A stretch of DNA of 56,005 nucleotides from Steroidobacteraceae bacterium (GTDB lineage Bacteria; Pseudomonadota; Gammaproteobacteria; Steroidobacterales; Steroidobacteraceae), in the NCBI GenBank assembly GCA_019187495.1, contig JABAQN010000027.1, positions 1 through 56,005 of the forward strand, given 5' to 3'. This document shows, in pieces, positions 1-9,699 of this stretch; position 1 is the first letter of the stretch, and the number at the start of each line of letters is the position of its first letter. Below the pieces are notes generated by a model. It was not told the DNA's origin and did not search any database. It was given only the letters and a program-made list of their open reading frames with translations. A program made the position numbers and the translations under genes.

Positions 1-1307
1 CGCACGTCCATGCGATTGCGCCGCGCGATCGCCGACAGCGTGTCGCCGCGCCGCACGACGTGCACGCCGCCCCGTGCCGGGCCGCCACGCACGCCGCGGT
101 CGACGCGCAGCGCCGCGAGCTGCACCTTGGCGGGCAGCTCGCGCACGCCCGAGGGCACGCGCAGGTCGTCGCCGACCACGAGTTTCGCGTTCGCGTCGAG
201 GCTGTTCAGTTCCCGGACTACGTGCGGCTGCGTGTGGTACTCGCGCGCGATGCCGGCGACGGTATCGCCGGCCTCGACGCGATGATGCGCGACGCGCATG
301 CGTTCGTCCGGCGTCAGCTGCTGCACGCTTTCGCGGAACAGGTCGGCCGTGTCGGCCGGCACCAGCAGCCGGTGCGGACCGGCGGGATCGGTCGCCCAGC
401 GGTGGAACGCGGGGTTCAGCGTGTAGAGCTCATCGTAGGAAATGCCCGCGAGATCGGCTGCGAGCTTCATGTCGATCTGGCCGAGGGTGTCGACACTCGC
501 GAAATACGGCTCGTTCGGCACCGCGCTGAACTCGATCCCGTAGTCCTCCGGCGAGAGGAACAGGCGGGCCATCGCGAGCAGCTTCGGCACGTACGCGCGG
601 GTTTCCTTCGGCAGTCGCGTGCGGATCGAGAAGAAATCGGTTCCGAGGCCCGCCGCCGCATTGGCGCGCACGGCGCGTTCGACATTGGCCTCGCCGCAGT
701 TGTACGCGGCGACCGCGAGCAGCCAGTCGTCGAACTCATCGTGCAGGAACTGCAGGTAATCGAGTGCGGCGCGGGTCGATTCGATGACATCGCGCCGGCC
801 GTCGTACCACCAGTCCTGCTTCAGGCCGAAGCGCGACCCCGTGGGCGGAATGAACTGCCAGAGCCCCGAGGCCCGCGCGCGCGAATAGGCATACGGTTCG
901 AACGCGCTCTCGACCACCGGGAGCAGCGCGAGTTCGAGCGGCATCTGCCGTGACTCGATTTCGCCCACGATGTGGTAGAGGTACGGGCTCGCGCGATTGA
1001 AGACGCGATCGAGGTACTCGGGGTTGTTCGCATACCAGCGGAACTCGCGATCGATGGCGGCCGACTCCACGTCCGGGAGTTGATAGCCCGCGCGGATGCG
1101 GTCGAACAGGTCCGGGTATTTCTCCGGCGTGATGCCGGCGACCGTGACCGGGATTTCCGGTGCCGGCGCAATGAGCGGCGTGGGGGCCGCGACGACCGGC
1201 GCCGGGGCGGGCGCGGGTTCGGGTGCCTGCGCAGGCGGTGGCGGCTCGCGCAACGTGGCGCAAGCGCTCAGGGTCAAGGCGGCCAGAAGGCCCAGAATCC
1301 GCTTCAA
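1..1307 (-). CDS. mltD: Membrane-bound lytic murein transglycosylase D (3' end outside window)
   Basis: An outer-membrane lipoprotein that cleaves peptidoglycan glycan strands. I read the start as TTG at 1307, with a G-rich ribosome site just upstream; no ATG precedes the signal peptide. The N-terminus is a lipoprotein signal with lipobox LSAC (lipidated Cys16), followed by a Pro/Ala-rich linker. The SLT lytic transglycosylase domain spans about residues 105-270, with the catalytic Glu at about 133 in the motif VVESAFEP, then SGLWQFIPPTG and AVAAYNCGEANVERA. A LysM repeat follows near residue 340 (VEAGDTVAGIA), and a second LysM (RRGDTLSAIARRN) is cut by the window edge. About 435 codons are present. 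In E. coli gloB lies between mltD and yafS; here it is missing. Confidence 0.93.
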   Translation of the reverse strand, partial: MKRILGLLAALTLSACATLREPPPPAQAPEPAPAPAPVVAAPTPLIAPAPEIPVTVAGITPEKYPDLFDRIRAGYQLPDVESAAIDREFRWYANNPEYLDRVFNRASPYLYHIVGEIESRQMPLELALLPVVESAFEPYAYSRARASGLWQFIPPTGSRFGLKQDWWYDGRRDVIESTRAALDYLQFLHDEFDDWLLAVAAYNCGEANVERAVRANAAAGLGTDFFSIRTRLPKETRAYVPKLLAMARLFLSPEDYGIEFSAVPNEPYFASVDTLGQIDMKLAADLAGISYDELYTLNPAFHRWATDPAGPHRLLVPADTADLFRESVQQLTPDERMRVAHHRVEAGDTVAGIAREYHTQPHVVRELNSLDANAKLVVGDDLRVPSGVRELPAKVQLAALRVDRGVRGGPARGGVHVVRRGDTLSAIARRNRMDV

Positions 1308-1423
1308 AATCCGTCCCCCGTCGGCGAGGTGGCTGCCGCTTTAACGTACCCCCTTGAAACGCGGTATTTAACCTGTAAGTTCACATATTGGCTAGCTTTT
1401 TTGTGTCACCGTTCACGTAACGC

Positions 1424-2035
1424 ATGTCCCCGTTCCCGCCCCAGGTGCTGCTCGAGGCCGAAAAAGCGCTGCTCGCCGAGGCGCTCGATGACGTTTTCGG
1501 CTGGGAATTGCTTCAGGTGGGCCTGTGGGGGCCGGCACGCGATCTGCTGGCGGGCGCACGAACGCGGCAGCGCACCGTGATCGCCGAACGGATCGAGGAG
1601 GGGGTCGATATCGTGGCGCGCCTGCCGCAATTGCCGATCGCGAGCGGCACCGTCGATGCGGCGCTGCTGCCGCACACGCTCGAGTATCTCGCCGACCCGA
1701 AGGCGATGATCCGCGAAGTCGATCGCGTGCTCGCGGGCGATGGCAAGCTGATCGTGGTCGGCCTGCGGCCGTGGAGCGTATGGGGCCTGCGCGCGCGGCT
1801 CTCGCGGCGCACTTTCCCGCTCGAGCCGAAGAGCCTCTTTGCCGAGCGACGCATCAGCGACTGGCTCGCACTGCTCGGCTACGAGATCATCGCGCTGCGC
1901 CGCTGCCTGCACGGCGCGTATATCCTGAAAGCCCGCAAGCGTCTCTACACCATGACCCCCATCCGGGTCCGGCCGCGTGAACGCGCCGCAGTCCTCGGCG
2001 GCCTCGTGAAGCCGACCTCGCGCACGCATCCATGA
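1424..2035 (+). CDS. YafS-like SAM-dependent methyltransferase
   Basis: A 203-aa class I methyltransferase-like protein. The central stretch [19 protein letters not shown] followed by [17 protein letters not shown] is the post-motif II/III region of the Methyltransf_11 fold. The glycine-rich SAM motif I near residue 30 ([12 protein letters not shown]) is degenerate, so activity is uncertain. The position directly upstream of rnhA and dnaQ matches E. coli yafS, whose function is not established. Its stop overlaps the rnhA start by 4 bp (ATGA), so the two are probably translationally coupled. It is divergent from mltD across a 116-bp gap that probably holds both promoters. Confidence 0.85.
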   Translation: MSPFPPQVLLEAEKALLAEALDDVFGWELLQVGLWGPARDLLAGARTRQRTVIAERIEEGVDIVARLPQLPIASGTVDAALLPHTLEYLADPKAMIREVDRVLAGDGKLIVVGLRPWSVWGLRARLSRRTFPLEPKSLFAERRISDWLALLGYEIIALRRCLHGAYILKARKRLYTMTPIRVRPRERAAVLGGLVKPTSRTHP

Positions 2036-2481
2036 CATCCGTGACGATCTACACGGACGGAGCCTGTCGCGGCAATCCGGGTCCCGGCGGCTGGGGCGCG
2101 CTGCTCCTCGCGGGTGATCACCGCCGTGAACTCTCGGGCGCCGAACCCGCGACGACCAACAACCGCATGGAACTCACCGCGGTGATCCGTGCGCTCGAGG
2201 CGCTCAAGCGGCCGGTGGCCGCGCGGCTTTACACCGATTCCGAGTACGTGCGGCGGGGCATCAGCGAATGGCTGCCTGCCTGGAAGGCGCGCGGCTGGAA
2301 AACCGCGGCGAAAAAGCCCGTCAAGAACCAGGACCTGTGGGAGATGCTCGACGCCGCCGCGAGCCGCCACCGCGTGGAGTGGCACTGGGTCAAGGCGCAC
2401 GCCGGCATCGAGGGCAACGAACGGGTGGATGCGCTCGCGAATCTCGCGATCGACGCGCTGCTCGCGCGCGGTATCGAGTAG
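2032..2481 (+). CDS. rnhA: Ribonuclease HI
   Basis: A 149-aa enzyme that cuts the RNA strand of RNA-DNA hybrids (R-loops, Okazaki primers). It has the usual length and all four acidic catalytic residues: Asp9 ([16 protein letters not shown]), Glu47 (NNRMEL), Asp69 (YTDSEYV) and Asp133 (NERVDALAN). The basic handle region ([15 protein letters not shown]) and the His loop ([11 protein letters not shown]) are intact. The ATG overlaps the upstream methyltransferase stop, and dnaQ begins 11 bp after the stop in the same direction. This is the classical rnhA-dnaQ pair, but both genes here run the same way, whereas in E. coli they are divergent. Confidence 0.97.
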   Translation: MTSVTIYTDGACRGNPGPGGWGALLLAGDHRRELSGAEPATTNNRMELTAVIRALEALKRPVAARLYTDSEYVRRGISEWLPAWKARGWKTAAKKPVKNQDLWEMLDAAASRHRVEWHWVKAHAGIEGNERVDALANLAIDALLARGIE

Positions 2482-2492
2482 AATCGCGCGCG

Positions 2493-3251
2493 ATGCGCCA
2501 GATCGTCCTCGACACTGAAACCACCGGCCTCGAAGTCGAACGGGATCATCGCATCATCGAAATCGGCGCCGTCGAGCTCGTCAATCGCCGCGCGACCGGC
2601 CGCAGCTTCCACCGCTACCTCAATCCCGATCGGGCGATCGACGAGGGCGCGCGCGCCGTGCATGGCATCGCGAGCGCCGATCTCGCCAATGCGCCGCGCT
2701 TCGCGGACATCGCCGCCGAACTGCTCGGGTTTCTCGCGGGCGCCGAACTCGTGATCCACAACGCGTCGTTCGACATCGGCTTCCTCGATGCGGAGCTTGC
2801 GCGCCTGCCCGAGGGCGCGGGACTGGCGCGCCACATCGGGGAACTGTGCACGGTGCTCGACACGCTCGCGCTCGCCCGCGAGATGCATCCCGGGCAGCGC
2901 AACAACCTCGATGCGCTCTGCAAGCGCCACGGCGTCGACAATTCGCATCGCGAGCTGCACGGCGCGCTGCTCGACGCGCGGATCCTCGCCGACGTCTATC
3001 TCGTGATGACGGGCGGGCAGAGCACGCTCGCGCTCGATGCCGCCCATCGCCCGGCAGCCGCCGGCCCGCGCGCGGGCGGGGTGCAGGCGCTGGTGCGCCC
3101 GGCGGCCGGTCTCGTCGTGCGTGCGGCGACGGCCCGGGAATGCGAGGACCACGAACGCATGCTCGACCTGATCGAGAAGGCGAGCGGCGGGCGCTGCGTG
3201 TTCCGGCAATGCGACCTGGATCGCGTTCGGCCGGCCGCCAACCAACAATAA
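2493..3251 (+). CDS. dnaQ: DNA polymerase III epsilon subunit (3'-5' proofreading exonuclease)
   Basis: A 252-aa DEDDh-family proofreading exonuclease of the replicative polymerase. Exo I is VLDTETTGLE (Asp7, Glu9), Exo II is HNASFDIGFLDAE, and Exo III is HRELHGALLDARILADVYL with the catalytic His and Asp. I chose the ATG at 2493 because the product then begins immediately before Exo I, as in the family. The open frame extends further upstream, but only antisense-like Arg-rich sequence lies there. The C-terminal part (about residues 190-252) corresponds to the tail that binds the alpha subunit. The next gene, tviB-like, starts 9 bp later, so readthrough from dnaQ into the sugar genes is possible. 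Confidence 0.96.
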   Translation: MRQIVLDTETTGLEVERDHRIIEIGAVELVNRRATGRSFHRYLNPDRAIDEGARAVHGIASADLANAPRFADIAAELLGFLAGAELVIHNASFDIGFLDAELARLPEGAGLARHIGELCTVLDTLALAREMHPGQRNNLDALCKRHGVDNSHRELHGALLDARILADVYLVMTGGQSTLALDAAHRPAAAGPRAGGVQALVRPAAGLVVRAATARECEDHERMLDLIEKASGGRCVFRQCDLDRVRPAANQQ

Positions 3252-3260
3252 TCGCGGGTT

Positions 3261-4541
3261 ATGGACTTCAACATGCGCAAATGTCGGATCGGCGTGGTCG
3301 GCCTCGGCTATGTCGGATTGCCGCTTGCCGTCGAATTCGGCAAGCATTACGAGACCGTCGGCTTCGACATCAAGCCCGAGCGGATCGCCGAACTGTCGAA
3401 GGGACGCGACAGCACCCTCGAGGTCTCGCGCGCGGAGCTGAAGGAGTCGCAGCGCCTGTCCTTCACGTCCGACCTCGCGCAGCTGCGCAAGTGCCGCGTG
3501 TACATCGTCACGGTGCCGACCCCGATCGACAACTACAAGCGCCCGGACCTCACGCCGCTCGTCAAGGCGAGCGAGACCCTCGGCAAGGTGCTGAAGAAGG
3601 GCGACATCGTGATCTACGAGTCGACCGTCTACCCCGGCTGCACCGAGGAAGAATGCGTGCCGGTGCTCGAGCGGGTCTCCGGTCTCGTATTCAACAAGGA
3701 TTTCTTCGCGGGCTACAGCCCCGAGCGCATCAACCCGGGCGACAAGCAGCATCGCGTCACGACGATCAAGAAGGTCACCTCCGGATCGACGCCCGAAGTG
3801 GCCGAGTTCGTGAACAAGCTCTACGGCTCGATCATCACGGCGGGCACGCACAAGGCCTCGAGCATCAAGGTCGCCGAGGCCGCGAAGGTGATCGAGAACA
3901 CGCAGCGCGACGTCAACATCGCGCTGATCAACGAGCTGGCGCTCATTTTCAACCGCCTCGGCATCGACACCGAGGAAGTGCTGCTCGCATCCGGCACGAA
4001 GTGGAATTTCCTGCCGTTTCGCCCGGGCCTCGTCGGCGGGCACTGCATCGGTGTCGATCCGTATTACCTCACCCACAAGGCGCAGGAAATCGGCTACCAC
4101 CCCGAGATGATCCTCGCGGGCCGGCGCCTGAACGACAACATGGCGCTCTATGTCGCCGGCGAAGTCGCGCGGCTGATGACGAACCGCCGCATCCACGTGA
4201 AGGGCTCGCGTGTGCTCGTGCTCGGGCTCACCTTCAAGGAGAACTGCCCGGACATCAGGAATTCCAAGGTGGTCGATGTCGTGCGCGAACTCGAGAAGTA
4301 CGGCGCAAAGGTCGACGTGCACGATCCGTGGGTCGATGCGCGCGAGGCGCGGCATGAATACGGTATCCGGCCGGTGAAGGCGCCGAAGGCGCGCAGCTAC
4401 GATGCCGTGGTGCTCGCGGTGGGCCACCAGCAGTTCAAGGACCTGGGCGCCGCTGCGGTGCGCCGCTTCGGGCGCAGGAACGCGATCGTCTACGACATCA
4501 AGTACCTCTTCAGGGCCGACCAGGTCGACGGGCGGCTGTGA
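3261..4541 (+). CDS. tviB: TviB-type UDP-N-acetylhexosamine 6-dehydrogenase
   Basis: A 426-aa nucleotide-sugar dehydrogenase expected to oxidise UDP-GlcNAc (or UDP-GalNAc) to the uronic acid with NAD. The N-terminal Rossmann motif is [15 protein letters not shown]. The middle domain carries [18 protein letters not shown] and [15 protein letters not shown], and the catalytic Cys262 lies in [15 protein letters not shown]. The C-terminal UDP-binding domain has [19 protein letters not shown]. The match to the Vi-antigen TviB/WbpO group, recalled from family knowledge, is far better than to Ugd or WecC. An alternative ATG lies 12 bp downstream. It heads a run of polysaccharide precursor genes with the epimerase and aminotransferase that follow. 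Confidence 0.93.
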   Translation: MDFNMRKCRIGVVGLGYVGLPLAVEFGKHYETVGFDIKPERIAELSKGRDSTLEVSRAELKESQRLSFTSDLAQLRKCRVYIVTVPTPIDNYKRPDLTPLVKASETLGKVLKKGDIVIYESTVYPGCTEEECVPVLERVSGLVFNKDFFAGYSPERINPGDKQHRVTTIKKVTSGSTPEVAEFVNKLYGSIITAGTHKASSIKVAEAAKVIENTQRDVNIALINELALIFNRLGIDTEEVLLASGTKWNFLPFRPGLVGGHCIGVDPYYLTHKAQEIGYHPEMILAGRRLNDNMALYVAGEVARLMTNRRIHVKGSRVLVLGLTFKENCPDIRNSKVVDVVRELEKYGAKVDVHDPWVDAREARHEYGIRPVKAPKARSYDAVVLAVGHQQFKDLGAAAVRRFGRRNAIVYDIKYLFRADQVDGRL

Positions 4542-4548
4542 GCGGCGC

Positions 4549-5592
4549 GTGAAGATCCTGGTCACCGGCGCCGCGGGGTTCATCGGCTCGCACACGGCGC
4601 AGCGCCTGCTCGCGCGCGGCGATGAAGTCGTCGGTCTCGACAACCTGAACGACTATTACGACGTCAACCTGAAGCGCGCGCGCCTCGCGCGCCTCGAGTC
4701 GCAGGCGGGCTTTCGTTTCGTGAAGCTCGACCTCGCCGACAATGGCGGCATGGCGAATCTTTTCCGGCAGGAGAAGTTCGCTCGCGTCGTGCATCTCGCG
4801 GCGCAGGCCGGCGTGCGCTACTCGCTCGAGAACCCGCACGCCTACGTGACGAGCAATGTCACGGGCACGCTGAACGTGCTCGAGGGCTGCCGGCACAACG
4901 GTGTCGAGCACCTGGTGTTCGCCTCGACGAGCTCGGTATACGGTGCGCACACCGACATGCCGTTCAGCGTGCACAGCGAGGTCGGGCATCCGCTTTCCAT
5001 GTACGCCTCGACCAAGCGGGCGAACGAGCTGATGGCCCACAACTACGCGTGGCTCTTCAGGCTGCCGGTCACCGGGCTGCGCTTCTTCACGGTCTACGGC
5101 CCGTGGGGGCGCCCGGATATGGCGCTGTTCCTCTTCGCGAAGAACATTCTCGCGGGCAAGCCGATCGACGTCTTCAACCATGGGCATCACAAGCGCGACT
5201 TCACCTACGTCGACGACATCGTCGAGGGCGTGGTGCGCGCGACCGACCGGATCGCGCAGCCGAATCCGGCCTGGGACAGCGCGCGTCCCGATCCCGCGAC
5301 GAGCAGCGCGCCATTCCGGATCTACAACATCGGCAACAATCGTCCCGTGGAACTGCTGCGCTACATCCAGGTGATCGAGGAATGCCTCGGCCGCAAGGCC
5401 GAGATGAACCTGCTGCCGCTGCAGCCGGGTGACGTGCCGGACACCGAAGCCGACGTGCAGGAGCTGATCGACGACGTCGGCTACAGGCCCGACACCCCGA
5501 TCGAAGTGGGCGTGCGCCGCTTCATCGACTGGTACCGCGGCTACTACAAGGGTGGATCGCCGGGCGAATCCAGGGTCGTCAATCTCGGCTAA
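4549..5592 (+). CDS. NAD-dependent epimerase, UDP-glucuronate 4-epimerase-like
   Basis: A 347-aa extended short-chain dehydrogenase/reductase. I start it at GTG 4549 because the product then opens with the beta strand and NAD motif [15 protein letters not shown]. The frame is open further upstream, but that part overlaps tviB. The signature [16 protein letters not shown] is characteristic of UDP-glucuronate 4-epimerases. Catalytic residues are in STSSVYG and Tyr152-x3-Lys156 (YASTKRANE). It follows tviB by 7 bp. It may act on UDP-GlcA (made by ugd at 37117) or on the UDP-HexNAcA made by the neighbouring dehydrogenase. Sequence alone does not separate these substrates. Confidence 0.9.
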   Translation: MKILVTGAAGFIGSHTAQRLLARGDEVVGLDNLNDYYDVNLKRARLARLESQAGFRFVKLDLADNGGMANLFRQEKFARVVHLAAQAGVRYSLENPHAYVTSNVTGTLNVLEGCRHNGVEHLVFASTSSVYGAHTDMPFSVHSEVGHPLSMYASTKRANELMAHNYAWLFRLPVTGLRFFTVYGPWGRPDMALFLFAKNILAGKPIDVFNHGHHKRDFTYVDDIVEGVVRATDRIAQPNPAWDSARPDPATSSAPFRIYNIGNNRPVELLRYIQVIEECLGRKAEMNLLPLQPGDVPDTEADVQELIDDVGYRPDTPIEVGVRRFIDWYRGYYKGGSPGESRVVNLG

Positions 5593-5602
5593 ACTGCGGG
5601 GC

Positions 5603-6766
5603 ATGAAAGTCCCGCTGCTCGACCTCAAACCCCAGTACCGTGCGCTGAAGCGCGATATCGACGCCGCGATCGAGGCGGTCAGCGAATCGCAGCACTTCAT
5701 CCTGGGCCCTGCCGTGAAGAAGCTCGAGGCCGATGTCGCCGCGTACTGCGGCACGAAATTCGGCATCGGCGTCTCCTCCGGCACCGACGCGCTGCTCGTC
5801 GCGCTGATGGTGCTCGACATCGGCGCGGGCGACGAAGTGATCACCTCGCCGTACACCTTCTTCGCGACCGGTGGCACGATCGCGCGCGTCGGCGCGCGGC
5901 CCGTGTACTGCGACATCGAGCCCGCGACCTTCAACCTGTCGCCTGCAGCGGTCGAGCGTTTCATCGCCCGCGACTGCGAGACGCAGGCCGGCCGGCTCGT
6001 CAACAAGCGGACGGGCGGCGTCGTGAAGGCACTGATGCCCGTGCATCTCTACGGCCAGGTGGCCGACATGGACCCGCTGATGGCGATCGCGCGCAGGCAC
6101 TCCCTGCGCGTCATCGAAGATGCCGCGCAGGCGATCGGTGCGGCCGATGCGCAGGGCCGGCGCGCGTGTTCCTTCGGCGACATCGGCTGCCTGTCGTTCT
6201 TCCCGACCAAGAACCTCGGCGCCTTCGGCGATGCGGGCCTCTGCGTCACCAACGACGCCGCGCTCGCCGAGCGCCTGCGAATCTTCCGCGTGCACGGTGG
6301 CGAGCCGAAGTACTACCACGACTTCGTCGGCGGCAATTTCAGGCTCGACGAACTGCAGGCCGCGGTGCTCAACGTGAAGCTGCCGCACCTCGATGCGTGG
6401 ACCGCGGGCCGGCAGAGGAACGCGGCATACTACGACGCCGCCTTCGCGAAGGCGGCGCTCGGCGGGCGTGTGAAGACACCGACTGCCGGGCGCGGCGCGC
6501 GCCATATCTACAACCAGTACGTGATCCGCGTCGAACGGCGCGACGCCCTGCGCGCCCACCTCGCGTCGTGCGACATCGGCACCGAGATCTACTATCCGGT
6601 GCCGCTGCACCTGCAGAAGTGCTTCGCCTATCTCGGCCATGCGGCCGGCGAGTTCCCGGAGTCCGAGCGTGCCGCCGCAGAAACGCTCGCGCTGCCGATC
6701 TTCCCCGAGCTGGAGCCGGCGCAGTTGCAGCACGTGGTCGACAGCATCGCCGGATTCCATGCATGA
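5603..6766 (+). CDS. DegT/DnrJ/EryC1 family PLP-dependent nucleotide-sugar aminotransferase
   Basis: A 387-aa fold-type I aminotransferase that would convert a ketosugar nucleotide to an amino sugar. The start ATG at 5603 gives the family N-terminus [14 protein letters not shown]. The PLP lysine is Lys203 in [15 protein letters not shown], and the cofactor-binding pair [10 protein letters not shown] and [11 protein letters not shown] are present. The closest relatives by motif are WbpE and similar enzymes of O-antigen clusters. It lies 10 bp after the epimerase in a probable operon. A keto precursor would have to come from an oxidase or dehydratase such as the WbpM-like enzyme at 32982. Confidence 0.92.
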   Translation: MKVPLLDLKPQYRALKRDIDAAIEAVSESQHFILGPAVKKLEADVAAYCGTKFGIGVSSGTDALLVALMVLDIGAGDEVITSPYTFFATGGTIARVGARPVYCDIEPATFNLSPAAVERFIARDCETQAGRLVNKRTGGVVKALMPVHLYGQVADMDPLMAIARRHSLRVIEDAAQAIGAADAQGRRACSFGDIGCLSFFPTKNLGAFGDAGLCVTNDAALAERLRIFRVHGGEPKYYHDFVGGNFRLDELQAAVLNVKLPHLDAWTAGRQRNAAYYDAAFAKAALGGRVKTPTAGRGARHIYNQYVIRVERRDALRAHLASCDIGTEIYYPVPLHLQKCFAYLGHAAGEFPESERAAAETLALPIFPELEPAQLQHVVDSIAGFHA

Positions 6767-6802
6767 GCGCGGGGCCGCATTCATGACCGCGGGGTTCGCA
6801 TC

Positions 6803-8374
6803 GTGAAGGCGGGGCCGGAGACGGCGCCCTGGTCGCGGCTGCGCGAGCTCGCCGCGTCCACCGGCGCGCGCCACCTGCGCGATCTCTTCGCAGCGGATCC
6901 GCAGCGCTTCGAGCACTGCTCGGCGCGCGCCGCGAACCTGCTGCTCGACTTCTCGCGCCAGCGGATCGATGCAGGCGTGCTTTCAGCCCTCGAAGCGCTC
7001 GCCGACGCGGTCGACCTGCGTGCGGCGATCAGCGCCATGCGCCGTGGCGAGGCGATCAACACGACCGAGAAGCGCGCGGTGCTGCATGTCGCGCTGCGCC
7101 AGCGCGCCGGGCAACAGCTCGGTGGCGCCGAAATCGAGCGGCTGGTGCTCGCCGAGCGCGCACGCATGCTCGAGTTCGCGGCGAGTGCCCGCGAGCGCTT
7201 CAGGACCGTCGTCAATATCGGCATCGGTGGCTCGGACCTCGGGCCCGCGATGGCGACGGCGGCGCTCACGCGCTTCACCGAAGGCGCGCCGCGCATGGCG
7301 TTCGTTTCGAACGTCGACGGCTGCCAGATTTCCGACGTCATCGCGACCTCCGATCCGGCGACGACGCTCTTCATCGTCGCCTCCAAGACCTTCACGACAC
7401 TGGAGACACAGGCGAATGCGCGCGCGGCGCGGGCATGGATTGCCGGTGCGCTCGGCGAGGCCGCCGTGCCGGACCATTTCGCGGCCGTATCGGTGAACAC
7501 CGCCGCGATGAACGCCTTCGGCGTGCACCCGGACTACCGCTTCGAGATGTGGGACTGGGTCGGCGGGCGCTACTCGATCTGGTCGTCGATCGGCGTGTCG
7601 CTCGCGATCGCGATCGGCGCGCAGAACTTCCTCGCCTTCCTCGAAGGCGGGCGCGATATCGACGAACACTTCGCGGCCGCGCCCTGGCGCGAGAACCTGC
7701 CGGCGCTCGCCGGGCTTCTCGGCATATGGAACGTGAATTTCCTCGGACTGCCGACGCTCGCGATCCTGCCCTACGACCAGCGCCTCGCGCGCTTCTCCGC
7801 CTACCTGCAGCAGCTCGAAATGGAGAGCCTCGGCAAGTCGGTCACCCGGGACGGGCGCGCCGTGGAATGGGAAACGGTGCCCGTGATCTGGGGCGAGCCG
7901 GGCAACAATGCGCAGCATTCGTTCTTCCAGATGCTGCACCAGGGCACACTGCGCGCCGCGCTCGATTTCCTGCTGCCGGCGCGCAGCTCGTGCGGCCGGC
8001 AGGATCAGCACGACCTCGCGATCGCCAACTGCCTCGCGCAGGCCGAGGCGTTCGCGTTCGGCCAGCCGCTCGAGGTGGCGGGTTCGGTGCACAAAGTGCA
8101 CGCCGGCAACCGGCCCTCGACGATCCTCGCCTTCGACGCACTCGACCCGGCCACGCTCGGCCGCCTGATCGCGCTCTACGAACACAAAGTGTTCACGCAA
8201 GGCACGATCTGGGGCATCAACGCGTTCGACCAGTGGGGCGTCGAACTCGGCAAGAAACTGTGCGCGCAGCTCGTGCCGGCGGTGACGGGGCAGGGCGGGG
8301 AGGCGGGTGCAGCGCCGACCGGCGCACCGGCGCACCTCGCGCCGCTGCTCGGAGTGCTGCGCGGCTGGAAGTGA
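6803..8374 (+). CDS. pgi: Glucose-6-phosphate isomerase
   Basis: A 523-aa enzyme interconverting glucose-6-P and fructose-6-P; fructose-6-P feeds GDP-mannose and UDP-GlcNAc synthesis. Family signatures are present: IGIGGSDLGPAM near residue 140, GEPGNNAQHSFFQMLHQG, and the C-terminal FTQGTIWGINAFDQWGVELG holding the catalytic lysine region. The start is GTG at 6803; an ATG at 6783 in another frame stops after seven codons. The protein is somewhat shorter than E. coli Pgi (549 aa). It is in the same direction as the three upstream sugar genes, and a 36-bp gap suggests co-transcription. Confidence 0.95.
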   Translation: MKAGPETAPWSRLRELAASTGARHLRDLFAADPQRFEHCSARAANLLLDFSRQRIDAGVLSALEALADAVDLRAAISAMRRGEAINTTEKRAVLHVALRQRAGQQLGGAEIERLVLAERARMLEFAASARERFRTVVNIGIGGSDLGPAMATAALTRFTEGAPRMAFVSNVDGCQISDVIATSDPATTLFIVASKTFTTLETQANARAARAWIAGALGEAAVPDHFAAVSVNTAAMNAFGVHPDYRFEMWDWVGGRYSIWSSIGVSLAIAIGAQNFLAFLEGGRDIDEHFAAAPWRENLPALAGLLGIWNVNFLGLPTLAILPYDQRLARFSAYLQQLEMESLGKSVTRDGRAVEWETVPVIWGEPGNNAQHSFFQMLHQGTLRAALDFLLPARSSCGRQDQHDLAIANCLAQAEAFAFGQPLEVAGSVHKVHAGNRPSTILAFDALDPATLGRLIALYEHKVFTQGTIWGINAFDQWGVELGKKLCAQLVPAVTGQGGEAGAAPTGAPAHLAPLLGVLRGWK

Positions 8375-8383
8375 GCGACCCGG

Positions 8384-8599
8384 TTACGCCGCCGTTTCGA
8401 TGATGCCAGGGAGATCCCTGAGCGTGAGTTTCGCAAGATCAACCTTTGCGGTCGCATTGTCGATGTCGATGCCCACCAGATTGCCGTGAGCGCCGAAATC
8501 CAGCACGACTCCCGCCGCAACTTCCCGGCTCTCCACACTCGGCTCGTCGGTCAGGTCGATATACAGAGAATCAGTGTCCGCATAGTAATGAAGCTTCAC
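8384..8599 (-). CDS. DUF2283 family small protein
   Basis: A 71-aa protein of the DUF2283 family, recognised from the start HYYADTDSLYIDL and the centre VVLDFGAHGNLVGIDIDNA. The function is unknown; members often sit beside another very small gene, as in toxin-antitoxin-like pairs. The GTG start (8597-8599) overlaps the stop of the gene upstream on the same strand (GTGA), so the two are probably co-translated. It converges on pgi with a 9-bp gap. Confidence 0.8.
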   Translation of the reverse strand: MKLHYYADTDSLYIDLTDEPSVESREVAAGVVLDFGAHGNLVGIDIDNATAKVDLAKLTLRDLPGIIETAA

Positions 8600-8763
8600 G
8601 GCCGAAATCCCCGATCCAGGAATGCGTTGTGAATCGTCACCATATCCTCGAGCGTTACTACTCTCAAGTACCGGGCGTCGAGCTCGGGAACGGCGTGAAT
8701 GAGAAACCGCTCATGCGACCATGATGCGGATCTGGCCTTCGACTCCGGAGCCGCAAAACGCAT
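8596..8763 (-). CDS. Hypothetical small protein paired with DUF2283
   Basis: A 55-aa open frame from ATG 8763, too short to place in a family with confidence. Its C-terminal half (RFLIHAVPELDARYLRVVTL) looks like a genuine conserved protein rather than a codon-bias shadow. Its stop overlaps the DUF2283 start by 4 bp, the arrangement expected for a two-gene module. Base composition here is lower in GC than the neighbours, which suggests acquisition. The frame stays open upstream into antisense sequence of the glycosyltransferase gene, so the start is uncertain. Confidence 0.5.
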   Translation of the reverse strand: MRFAAPESKARSASWSHERFLIHAVPELDARYLRVVTLEDMVTIHNAFLDRGFRP

Positions 8764-8901
8764 GCGTTTGTATCGAAATGCGCGTCGCGAGAGTGAGCCG
8801 GACCTCTCGAGCCAAGGCTGTTCGCCGGTGATGTCAACAGGCGGACAGAATTGCGAGAATCGTCCGGGTGTTGACGGCGTGGCGGGAAGAAGGCGGCACC
8901 G

Positions 8902-9699
8902 GTGACGCGAAGCATGACAGTGCAGATGTTCTGGCACGGCCCCGCGCTGTCGCGCATGGAGCAGCTCGCGATCACCTCGTTCCTGCATCACGGGCACCCG
9001 GTCGATCTCTACGTCTACGACGAGCCGCGCGGCGTGCCGCAGGCCGCGGGGGTGCGCGATGCGGCGGAGATCCTGCCCCGCGGCGCGCTGTTCACGCACC
9101 GGCGCACGGGTTCCGTGGGCATCTTCGCCGACTGGTTCCGATATCGGCTCCTCGCGGAGCGCGGCGGCATCTGGGCCGACATGGACGTCGCATGCCTGCG
9201 GCCGATCGACTATCCGCAGGAAGAGGTCTTCGGCTGGGAGGACGAGAAGCAGGTCAACAATGCGATCCTCGGCCTCCCGGCGGGGCACGCACTCGCGCGC
9301 TGGCTCGCGGACTGCTGCGAGAACCCGAACCGCATCCTGCCGTACGACAACTGGCGCATGCGCCTGCGCAAGCTGCGGCGCCGCCACCTGCAGGGCGACC
9401 GTCGCGAGCGTGTGCGCTGGGGTGAACTCGGCCCGAAAGGGCTGACCGCCGCGGCTCGCCACCTCGGGGTGCTCGATCGCGCGCTACCGCGCGCGCACTT
9501 TTATCCGGTGCGCAGCGAGGATTGGCGCGTGCTCTTCGAGCCGATGCGCGGCGGCATGCTGCCGTGGGGCGATGACAGCCGCGCCGTGCACCTCTGGAAC
9601 AACATGGCGGCGCGTGCCGCGCGCTTCAACAAGAATGCGAACTTCCCCGACTCGCCCTTCGAAGCGCTTTGCGAGCGGTATCTCAAAAGCGGTAGCTGA
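8902..9699 (+). CDS. GT32-like glycosyltransferase
   Basis: A 265-aa protein with the glycosyltransferase sugar-binding region that carries a DXD motif. The start TVQMFWHGPALSRMEQLAI and the block GIFADWFRYRLLAERGGIWADMD are typical; ADMD is the metal/nucleotide-sugar DXD motif at about residues 92-95. It would transfer one sugar during repeat-unit assembly in the cytoplasm. The GTG start at 8902 has an alternative ATG 12 bp later. Its 3' end overlaps the convergent Wzi-like gene by 17 bp. The donor and acceptor cannot be read from the sequence. Confidence 0.82.
   Translation: MTRSMTVQMFWHGPALSRMEQLAITSFLHHGHPVDLYVYDEPRGVPQAAGVRDAAEILPRGALFTHRRTGSVGIFADWFRYRLLAERGGIWADMDVACLRPIDYPQEEVFGWEDEKQVNNAILGLPAGHALARWLADCCENPNRILPYDNWRMRLRKLRRRHLQGDRRERVRWGELGPKGLTAAARHLGVLDRALPRAHFYPVRSEDWRVLFEPMRGGMLPWGDDSRAVHLWNNMAARAARFNKNANFPDSPFEALCERYLKSGS

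Noticed and set aside
2229..4643. Long antisense open frame (about 800 codons) on the minus strand opposite rnhA, dnaQ and tviB
   Set aside because: It mirrors three well-identified genes; its Arg/His/Val-rich product is the usual shadow of GC-rich codon use.
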